This document shows, in pieces, positions 22,895-31,679 of a DNA stretch of 64,000 nucleotides. Under the pieces are notes generated by a model. It worked only from the letters and a program-made list of their open reading frames with translations, did no database searches and had not been told where the DNA came from. This stretch comes from Rosellinia necatrix (lineage: Eukaryota; Ascomycota; Sordariomycetes; Xylariales; Xylariaceae): contig JAGYVD010000002.1 of the NCBI GenBank assembly GCA_021209875.1, positions 1,674,001 through 1,738,000 on the forward strand, read 5' to 3'. The translations under genes and the position numbers were made by a program. How positions within the stretch are numbered: position 1 is the first letter of the stretch; every line of letters starts with the position of its first letter.

Positions 22895-24186
22895 ATGATG
22901 GGAACCCACGCCGCCTTCGGCCCTTGGGCGTCGAACTCCCCATGTCCACATTCGCAGGGGAGAGAGGTACCGGTTTGTTGGGACTGCGCCGAGGCAGGGC
23001 ACATCAGCAGTCCAAGTATGACGCAGAGCGGAGCCAGCCTGTCGAGCTGGCAAGGTGTCGATAGATTACAAACGAGCTTCGGATTTCGGGACGAGAGCTT
23101 TGGCAGGCGTGGGATCTCCCCTACGGCAACGCCATCTTCGGCACTGGAGTTGCGCCCGCCAGAAGAAGGTCTCGAGGTCGGGACGCCTGGCTGGCGTCGG
23201 TCTCAACCGGGCCTCATAGTGGTCACTGGGCCACAGGTAGTTAGCCCCGAAGACAAACTTCGAAAGCTGGAAGTGCAGAGCTGGAACTCGGACCCGGATC
23301 AGAGAGATGAGGTTGGCGTCATATCCGGGTCGGCTGAGGGCAAGGGGGGCAAAGAGGGGGGCGGGAAATTACTTGGGTTACGGAGGAGAACGTTTTGGAT
23401 CTTCGTCGGTATAGCAGTCGTGACCTTCGTCAGCCTCATGATTGGCGTTGCTGTAGTCATTACGCGGCATGGCAGGGACCAGTATGCACCATCCAAATTT
23501 GAATACCATAGGGGGAACTGTTACTAACCGCATCCACGTCTCACAGATCGACCTCGGCATCGATAGCTGATGGCGGGCAAGCAAGTAGCGGCCCCTCCTC
23601 AATGCCTACCATGGCGACCGAGACTGCGTCTGTGGGCGTGGCGGGCGACTCTTCCGCCTTCACAACTCAGACCGAGACGGCTACTACTACATATTCGCCG
23701 TCCGAGAATGCCGAGACCGCGACCGCAACCGGGGAGGGAAGAGGCGAGAATATCGAGCCTACTGTAATTACTACTGCTATTATCATCGCTACTCCTTCTA
23801 CCGTGTTTGTCGTGGCACCGCCGGCTCCGACCACCGTGACGTCCACAGCCGAGGCGGAAACCGAGCCGCCACCGCAGGAGACGACGGCGACGGCGACGAC
23901 CTCCGATACAGCATCGAATGCCTGCTTGGGCAAGAACGGCTCGATCTACACGGATCCCGGGACGGGTGACAGGTTCAGGATCGAGTGTGGCATCGCCCGC
24001 AAGGGCGCGGACATCGTGCACCCCAAGGCCCTGAACATGGAGCACTGCGTGAGCTTGTGCGCGGCGAACGAGGAGTGCAGGGGGGCAGTATGGTACAACA
24101 CCGAATGGAAATACTGCTGGATGAAGAGCGAGATCACGGACAACGTGGGGCAGAGGCCGGATGCCCAGTCCTTTGTGAGGATATAA
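22895..24186 (+). CDS. Type II membrane protein with PAN/Apple-like C-terminal domain
   Basis: Two exons, 22895-23481 and 23547-24186, joined by a 65-bp intron with donor GTATGC, branch TACTAAC near 23523 and acceptor TCACAG; phase 2 joint, 408 residues. Residues 1-165 form a cytosolic region without a signal peptide. One transmembrane helix follows at about 166-189 (FWIFVGIAVVTFVSLMIGVA) after the basic LRRR, so the C-terminus should face outside. Residues 196-315 are a Thr/Ser/Ala/Pro-rich stalk, probably O-glycosylated. The last 90 residues contain six cysteines in the order ACLG, IECG, EHCVSLC, EECRGAVWY, YCWM, resembling a PAN/Apple fold. This architecture recurs in fungal proteins of unknown function. 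The start is uncertain: MMGTHAAF is the first usable Met, but an upstream exon cannot be excluded. Confidence 0.7.
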
Positions 24187-25347
24187 AAAAAAAAAAAAAT
24201 GGTGGTATCTCGGGGGAATTCCTAATAACCTCAGCGCTTGACCCTGAAGCTCAATCGCCCCTGGTCGGGCGAAGGACTTTGAAAGGGCGTCGGGGAGGGC
24301 ACACACACATGCATATACATACATACTGTATTGATGAGATGATGGATGACAGAACTTGTGGGAACTATTCTAGACGACATGGTTGGGGTCTTAATAATGC
24401 CTACCTATAATACATAAGACAGTATATATACATATATACATACATATATACATACACTACACTACCTACCTACCTATTCTGCAGGTGATCGTCGGGTGGG
24501 CGTGAACAGGGGTCCAACTGTCAACGCTCGGCTAGGACGGTGAGAGGACGCCCTGTTTGCCAACTAGTCACTAGCGTGCAGCAGGTTAGAAGGGTTAGGT
24601 AAGCTCCCGGACGATCATACGACAATGTACGGTATGTATGTATGTATATGTATATATGTATGTATATATGTATGTATATATGTATGTATATATGTATGTA
24701 TATATGTATGTATATATGTATGTATATATGTATGTATATATGTATAACAGTTAGTTATCTAGCCTGCATCTCTGTTGTCTCACGCTCCGTGAAACAAGCC
24801 GTTTTCGTTCATTTCATCATCACATGAACGAATACGACTCATCACGGCTCGTCCGGGAAAGAGAGAGAGAGAGAGAGCGCGAGAGCGAGAGAGCCGCCAT
24901 ATGCGTGTTGGGGGGGAAGGAGAGGGGAAGTCGGAGTACAATGTTACGTAGGCCGTACACGTGGATTACGCCCGGGTCTTCATACACTACATAGTGACTA
25001 CCTACTTATACGGACATAAACGATTCATTCGGAAGGGGAAGGGAGGGGAAGGGGAGAAGAAAAGAAGAGCGAGAACCGTTCGCCACGGCTCTGTGTCGCT
25101 TGGCCCGCGCCGTGAGGTGAGACGAACCACCCGTGATGCCCTCGACCGCTGACGCCATTGGTGGCCCTTCGAGGAATGAGGCGCCAACAGCGGAAACCAA
25201 CCCTTCGAACCAACTGCGTCGATCCGCCGTGGTTGACGGGATTTATACCGGTAATGGTTTGTAAGCCCGCCAAACGCCGTGTGGATGTATATGTGTATGT
25301 GTGTGTATGTGTGTGTGTGTGTCCCCTTCTTTCCCCCAATGCACTTC

Positions 25348-25380
<33 letters not shown>

Positions 25381-25755
25381 TTTCTCCTCTATTCCCTTCG
25401 CTTTGCCTTTTCCCTTTTCCCTCCCTGTCATCACCTCATCCGTTGCAAGGGGTGTGTGGACGGCGCAGATAACGACCAACAGCACCAACACCACCAATCC
25501 CTTCCACCCACCCCGGGCGAGATTGTCACTAGTTAGCGTTTTTGGTAACCCTGTCGACGGTCAGGCTAGGACTGGAATGTGAAGGTGGGAGATGACTTAT
25601 TAACCCGAAAAGAAACCTTCGTAATCTTACCCTTTTTTTTTTTTTTTTCTCTCTGATTGCTGCTCCTCTCTCCACGTTTCCCCTAAACCTAGAGGGACTG
25701 GAGCAAAGCTCATCGATTCAGTCAGTTATATATATATATATATATATAAAGCGAT
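24187..25755. other. Microsatellite-rich intergenic region
   Basis: No gene. Holds an A-run just after the PAN gene stop (24186-24199), TATA/CATA-type repeats (24420-24475), the 12-bp TATG/TATA array, GAGA (24860-24892), GT (25275-25321), CT (25349-25390), a T-run (25630-25650) and (TA)n ending 7 bases before the next start codon. Confidence 0.6.
24632..24746. repeat. 12-bp tandem array (TATGTATATATG)n
   Basis: About nine consecutive units of tatgtatatatg with small variations at the edges. The only open frame across it is the repeat peptide MYICMYIC, which is not taken as a gene. Confidence 0.9.
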
Positions 25756-26808
25756 ATGCGACCAAGAAGTGGCAACGAAGGCGCCGACGCTAACGACGAC
25801 GGCGCCCCGGCGGCGGTGGCGGTGGCGGATCCCATCAAGGTCCGGCTGAGCCCCGTGGAGGAGACGATGGTGCTGACGCTCTGGAGCCGGGCGCGCGACG
25901 CGGCGTCGGCGCGCCCGGTGCTGGGCGACGCGCACGCGCAGCGGATCCTGGACCGCGTCGACGCCGACAGCTTCAGCCCGACGCTGTTCCCGCGCGACCC
26001 GCGGTACCACAACTACATCACGGTGCGGGCCAAGCAGCTGGACGAGTGGTGCCGGGCGTTCCTGCGGCGGCACGCGCGCGAGCCCGTCGCCGTGCTCCAC
26101 CTCGCCTGCGGCCTCGACCTCCGCGCCCTGCGGCTCCGGCCCGCCTGCGGCGACGGCGGCGTCCTGTGGATCGACCTCGACAAGCCCGACATCGCCGACC
26201 TGAGGCGGCGGCTCATCCCGGACCCGACGGCGGAAGAGGGAGAGGGAAAAGGAGATGATGATAATGATGAGGATGAGGATGACGAAGGAAAGGGGGAAGA
26301 CCGACACGGAGGGAGAGGGAGTGGGAGTGGGAGTGGGAGTGGGAGCAGGGGAGAGTGGGACTACCGGCTGATCGGGGCTTCGGTGAGCGACGACAGCTGG
26401 CTCGACAAGATCCCGCACGACCGGCCGCTGCTGGTCGTGGCCGAGGGGTTGTTCCCGTACCTGGCGGCCGAGGAGGCGACGGCGTTACTGCGGCGGCTGG
26501 TCAAGCACGCGGACGGCGGCGGCGGCACCATCGTCATGGACACGGTGGGCACGATCCTGACGCGGTACCACGCGCTCATGCCGCTGTTCCGCGGGACGGG
26601 GGTGCGCATGCGCTGGGGCGTCGACGACGGCGAGGACGTGGCCCGCGCGCACCCGCGCCTCGCGCTCGCCGAGACCGTGCTCTTCCGCGACCTGCTGCCG
26701 GGCCTGTTCGCGTCCGCCGCCCCGCCCTGCCTCGGCCCCCTCACGCCCCTCTTCTCCCTGCTGCCGTCCTGGCGCACCTACGGCCAGCTGCTGCGGCTCG
26801 AGTTCTGA
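25756..26808 (+). CDS. SAM-dependent O-methyltransferase of the PPM1/LCMT-TcmP family
   Basis: Intronless, 350 residues. The family includes leucine carboxyl methyltransferases acting on PP2A and bacterial TcmP, which methylates a polyketide intermediate; the substrate here is unknown. TcmP-like features: KVRLSPVEETMVLTLWSRA near 28-46, PVLGDAHAQRILDRVD at about 54-69, SAM motif HLACGLDLRALRL at about 115-127, WIDLDKPDI after it, and AEGLFPYLAAEEATALLRRL at about 234-253. Between the SAM motif and YRLIGASV lies a low-complexity insert at about 173-212 (acidic EEGEGKGDDDNDED, then SGSGSGSGSGS). Base composition is extremely GC-rich with GC-ending codons, in contrast to the flanking kinase and Ybp genes. 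A (TA)n tract lies just before the ATG. No biosynthetic partners are adjacent. Horizontal transfer or local GC drift are both possible. Confidence 0.8.
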   Translation: MRPRSGNEGADANDDGAPAAVAVADPIKVRLSPVEETMVLTLWSRARDAASARPVLGDAHAQRILDRVDADSFSPTLFPRDPRYHNYITVRAKQLDEWCRAFLRRHAREPVAVLHLACGLDLRALRLRPACGDGGVLWIDLDKPDIADLRRRLIPDPTAEEGEGKGDDDNDEDEDDEGKGEDRHGGRGSGSGSGSGSRGEWDYRLIGASVSDDSWLDKIPHDRPLLVVAEGLFPYLAAEEATALLRRLVKHADGGGGTIVMDTVGTILTRYHALMPLFRGTGVRMRWGVDDGEDVARAHPRLALAETVLFRDLLPGLFASAAPPCLGPLTPLFSLLPSWRTYGQLLRLEF

Positions 26809-26878
26809 CGAGTTGTTTTTTGGAAAACCCCAAACCCAACCCCAAACCCAAACCCAATGCCGCCGCCGTCCCCTTTAC

Positions 26879-26912
<34 letters not shown>

Positions 26913-28716
26913 TTGAGGCAATCCCTAGGTGCCGACGGAACCCCGGTCGGTCGCGTGGCCCACCTAAGACCGGTGAGACGCGGGTATATAGATAGCCCGT
27001 CCCGGCCCGGCCGGTCTGGTCTAACCGCCTGGAAAGTTGGTCCCGGGAGGAGGGGGAGCCGATCCGTCCGTCTTCTCCTTGCGGCCGCCCCTTTTGGCGT
27101 GTGGGTCTCCTTGGGTATGACGCGCACATGACCGCTATTCGGCGGGTCGATGACGGGGACGTTTGGCCCGAAAGCACGGCTAGGACGAGTCCCCGCCTCC
27201 TCCTCCCCCTCCCAACCTGTCTGTGTGCCTGGACAGGGTGGTATCGGCACGCCCGGAGGGTAGCGCCGTGGACGGCCAAGCCTGGGGGGAGGGGGGGGAG
27301 AGATGTGTGGTATTTTCTGCCAGAACGGACCCCCCAGTAGCATCCCAGTCCCCCGGCCCGTCGAGGAGACGTCGCGTTGCCGTGGCTGCAGTAGTAGTAA
27401 GTAGACCGCATACGGGCCCCGCTCCCCTCCCGGTGCGCGTTTCTGCGAAAAGAGACGGACGCTCTTTGTGAGCTTGACCACGCCACATGGGCTGCCTAAC
27501 CCCCCTCCCGACCGCGATGTCGCACGTACGGGTCTTCCGTGTCGTGGCTAGCCCCGGGCCGAATAGAGGGATATTACACGTACACACACACACATACACA
27601 CGCGGTGATACCGTGGGGGGAGGGAGAGGGGGCGCCGGCCCGGGGGTTTTGTCGGGTTCACTACCCAGGGTATACGCGCACGAGGGGGGGACAGACGTCC
27701 CAACTATTGGGGCGAGGTTGTACCTGCGCGCCCTCGGACTGTGTAAGTAATGGTCGCGTAATACATAGGACAGAGTCAAACCGTGGGTAGATCCGAAGCC
27801 GGCGTACAGTATGTGTGTGTGTGTACGTGCAAGTGTATCACGCGACAACCGAGGAGAGGTTATGTTATGTAGGTATAGTATGTATGTACGCACGTACCAT
27901 CCCATCATCCCGCCTCAGCATAGCAAACCCCCCCCCCCTCGAACTGTATCTAAGACTGCGACCCTGTCCCGGTCTCCGACGCCACGCGCGATGAACATTT
28001 GCGACGGGCTGTTCCTCTATTGGACAAAAGTAGACTGCACAGACCACGACCTCATATGATTCGGCAGGCATTGCGCCACTCATCTCACTGACGGATAGAT
28101 AATCCCGTATTATTTATACTCGTGCTATATAGCGCGCGCGCGCGCGTGTGTGTATATGTGGGATAATTCGTGAGATATGCGGATGGGACCAAACCTTCAA
28201 CTACCGACCGTATCTAGTATGTATATGAGATGCGGATGATGTATCCTGTCGCGAAAACTCCCAGCCAACATAACAATCCATCCCTGCCTCTCCCTCTCCC
28301 CACCTCGATATAGACGACGGACGGCCTTGATGGCATTATACTTCCATCACCATGCCTTTCGAGAGGTTACTTCCTAGCTGGAGGAATTAGCGACGATATT
28401 CGTGGTACCAGGCACGCACGAGGTACGGCTATCTAGGGTACGACTATCCGGGCTAGAGTATGGTGAGGGCTGTTGAACAAAAGGCTCGGTGTTAGAGCAG
28501 TTTATCGCTTTTTAAGTGGCAACATATTATTTTTCTGTTACCTGCCATGATAAATCGTTCGCCTAGTCTTGCTCGCTAATAGAAGTAAGAAAACACGTAG
28601 TTAAATATGAAGTCATGTACCATTAATGGCATGCCTGAGGAGCCTGAGGATTCCCAACATTCCCTTCCACCTAATCCTAATACCATACCTGCTCTCGAAA
28701 ACAGGATCGCGCTTGA
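26809..28716. other. GC-rich, microsatellite-rich intergenic region
   Basis: No gene I can support. Contains CCCAAACCCAAA-type repeats (26826-26856), (GA)n (26881-26910), G-runs near 27286-27300, CA repeats (27585-27602), GT (27810-27825), a C-run near 27929-27939, and GCGCGC/GTGTGT (28129-28154). Long open frames here arise from GC-rich composition. Confidence 0.5.
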
Positions 28717-30561
28717 TTAATGCAGATCGATGTTATTAAATCGATATAATACAAGTTGGACAGGTAGCAGATCAAATTTTGGAGACGTTTCGGCATTTTT
28801 GGCCATGGCCTTCAGAGGTTCGATACATCGTTGCTCTAGGAATGCGCCTAAGCCAACAGGCACTAGGTCTGCCCGGCCACGGAAGAGGAAGTAGGCAAAA
28901 TTAGCGACCTGGATGAGGAACACTTGATGCTCCTCCCAGAATTCTGCAAAGGCGTCATGGCCCGACCCGACGAGCGAACTCATGTCCGGGAAGAGGTCAA
29001 ACTTTAACCGTTCAATGATATCCGAGGTGGAGAAAACGTTGGGAGTGTTGTTCTGGTGCGCCGCCATAATCTCCTCCTGGAGCCATCCAACGGCACACGC
29101 ATTCAAGGCGGGGAATTGGCAGTTTTGGAGTAGGTCTTCTAGCGTCTCCCGTCGACTTTCATCATCCGGGTCGGCGTGGAGCACTGTGCCAGCAAACCGG
29201 GTCGCCGCATTTCGGACTTGGATATCGGGGTGGAATACAGAGATCAAGGTCAGACAGTGATGATAAACCATGTAATTAACGTCCCTCCCCGCCCCGATCG
29301 AGCCCTTCTGGTATAGTCCCAAACCAATGGCCAGTAACGCGTCCGCGATTCCGGGGTTGTTTGTGATTTCGGCTTGAGGGTTCTCGCCTAGGAATAGTTG
29401 TAGCAACTCGAGGTGCTCCGGGAAAAGGGACATCTCGGGTGCCGGGTTATCTGCGCCGAAAGCGTCCGTCGAGAAAATCCAATAGGCAATCAAACATGTA
29501 GTCCCGCCTCGTGAGAGATAAATGTTGTCAACCATATCGTATGTGTCAAGGTTTACCAGGGGACCAACGTGCTTTGGCTGGTGCACTACATCTCGAACGA
29601 AAGCTGCGGAGCCATCATTCATCCCGAGATCTCGTAGTAATGCCTTTGCGTGACTCATCGGGATTAGCATAACCTCGCACCGTGGCGTTCAAAAGGGGGT
29701 ACGAACCGCAAGCTGTCCTACCACGGCATCTCGCTTCTGTAGGACCTCGTCCTCTCGAAATGCCCTTGTGATTGTGGTTTTGCTGGGGATAATCATCTGA
29801 GGGAAGTACATTTCAAGTAACCGTGGTGACCATTGTACCTCGTGTTCGTTGATGTATCGCTGTAGCACACAGGTGGTAAAAGACTGCAATACCTTTCGGT
29901 TTAAGCCTCGCTCCATCGGATCCTCCTGCTCCGCCTCGGGATCGGGTGCATTCTTGGAGCCGTCCCCATACTCGTCGGGATTGGCCACGTCGATGCTGGA
30001 CGTGCGAGTAGGAAGAGGCGGCCGTACACGGCCCGAGAGCGACCGTACCAGATTTATCACGGCGGTTGTCATTTCAGGGGTGGGTTGGTAAGCCTCCAGG
30101 ACCGAGACGAGCGAGGGCGCTAAGAACCTGGATGGGTACTTGGTCTTGATTCTGCGTTGGAGGATGGCGAGCATCCCGATCAATGTGATAAGGCGATCGG
30201 GGATGCTGCTAGGCTTCAGCTCTGTGTGCGCAGTATCGCCATCCAAGTCGTTTTCCTGGGCGTCTTCCCAGAGGTTCGCCAGGAAGGCCATTGTTTCCAT
30301 GACCTTGATGATGACCTCGCGCGGATTGCCCAAGCGAGCGACGGTCTCCAGGCAATCTTCGCACCCGTCAATGGTGATAAGCGTCTCGACAAGATCCCAT
30401 CCGATCTCTCGAGTAAGACTGACATCTTGAAGGGCCTCGTTCAACGTCGGCAGGATGCCTGGTGTGCGGGCATGGTACTGTACGATGGTGAGATAGACGA
30501 AGTGATCCTCCCCGGCGCAGTCTCGGATCGCCCTGATGGATTCTGACAGCTCAGGCATCAT
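28717..30561 (-). CDS. Ybp1/Ybp2 (YAP1-binding, glomulin-like) family protein
   Basis: Alpha-helical repeat protein of the Ybp/Alf4/glomulin family. In yeast, Ybp1 supports Hyr1-dependent oxidation of the Yap1 transcription factor and Ybp2 acts at kinetochores. Start set at ATG 30561 (MMPELSESIRAIRD); the frame continues upstream only through a TTG. Family-like segments are HFVYLTIVQYHARTPGILP, REIGWDLVETL and ARLGNPREVIIKVME, all near the N-terminus. A single in-frame TGA at 29689-29691 separates two halves that lie in the same frame, so a short intron of length divisible by three is expected; one candidate is 29644-29706 (63 bp, donor GTTCGT, branch TGCTAAT, acceptor CAAAG). That gives about 593 residues, somewhat below yeast Ybp1. 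Splice sites are weak, so the model is provisional. Confidence 0.75.
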
Positions 30562-31679
30562 CGCCGCCGCCTCGTCGAGATGATTGGTCGCCGAGATATG
30601 TTCCGGGACACAAGTAAAGAATGGTTCCGAGCGACCGGGCAATAGGCTGTCGGCAATGGTCCCCCCCAGGCAAAATGAGCGAAAAGAATATTAGTAGGCC
30701 CCAAGTTGTCTGCTGGAGTGTTGGAGTGCCCAACCTAGGTACCTAGGTTTCGTAAGGTAGAGAGGTGAAGTGAGTACAAGCAGGTAGGTAGGTAGGTAGG
30801 TAGGTAGGTAGGTAGGTAGGTAGGTAGGTAGATAGGTAGATAGATAGGTCGGTACTAGTATGTATGTACGTACGTATGCAGGCACAATGACGTGTGTGAG
30901 ACGGGTGAGGGGCGACGTTCTAGATCGTGAACAGAGGGGGAGGTAAGTAGGTAGGATGGATGCAGAACAATGCAAGTGTTGCGCGTGGGGGCTGTCCGGA
31001 GGGGTAGGTAAGCACCTAGGCAGGTAATAAACCCAAGTAAGTAATTTATCTAACTACCTGGTAGGTTTAGGTACTCCTATATCTTGGATAGCTGGCACAT
31101 GCGTCTACCTAAGGTTACAGGTGTACGTCATTCAGGTACATACCTGCATAGCGGTCCCGACAACAAGCGCTACGCTACAACATTGTTTCTCACTGGTGGA
31201 TCACCACCTTGTACTCCGGGTTGAAGGCTACGCTACCTATAACTACCTAGTTAGTTACCTGAGGTCCTATAAATCTGGGGCTCCACTAGCTAGTCTATAA
31301 AAGTCTAGACCACTGTTACTCTCTCGCGGGCACTTAGTTGGACATGCCTGGGCATACCTATGTATTAACAACGACAGCAACTATAATTCACAATATCATA
31401 ACCGCATCTCCTTTATGTTTTGGTGAACGTTGATATTGTACATGAACGAAAACCTTGCCCGAATATCCCAACAAACTCTAATAGACCCAGTTTTGAGAAT
31501 AAGTGGTAATTTAGCAGCTAAACAGCGCAAACCTAGAACTATGAATACAAGGGGCCGGCAGTGTCAATTGCTCCTATATTTCTAATTCATTATTTTTATT
31601 TCTATATGAAAGCCGCACATTCGCCTATGAATAACTCTTATGTTGGTATATGAACAAGCAGACTATGTTCGGGGTATTA
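30562..31679. other. Intergenic: Ybp promoter and HET gene 3' flank
   Basis: No gene. Dominated near the Ybp side by TAGG tetranucleotides (annotated separately) and further TACCTA motifs at 31005-31090 and 31230-31260. The portion next to the HET stop (31380-31680) is AT-rich. Confidence 0.45.
30728..30852. repeat. (TAGG)n tract and flanking CCTAGGTA motifs upstream of the Ybp gene
   Basis: A run of GGTA units extends from about 30782 to 30832, flanked by acctaggtacctagg (30734) and tagataggtagatagatagg. It lies just 5' of the minus-strand Ybp gene. Confidence 0.85.

Noticed and set aside
23599..24324. 241-codon antisense frame over the PAN-domain gene
   Set aside because: Low-complexity complement of the Thr/Ala/Pro-rich stalk and GC-rich ectodomain.
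24642..24827. Short protein MYICMYIC... across the 12-bp array
   Set aside because: It is a direct translation of a microsatellite, with no other support.
26355..27481. Long frames (258 and 246 codons) over and after the methyltransferase gene
   Set aside because: Ala/Arg/Gly/Pro-rich products of GC-rich and repetitive DNA, with no domain; conserved methyltransferase motifs lie in another frame.
30780..30850. Telomere-like repeat
   Set aside because: The unit is TAGG, not the fungal telomeric TTAGGG, and it lies between two ordinary genes.
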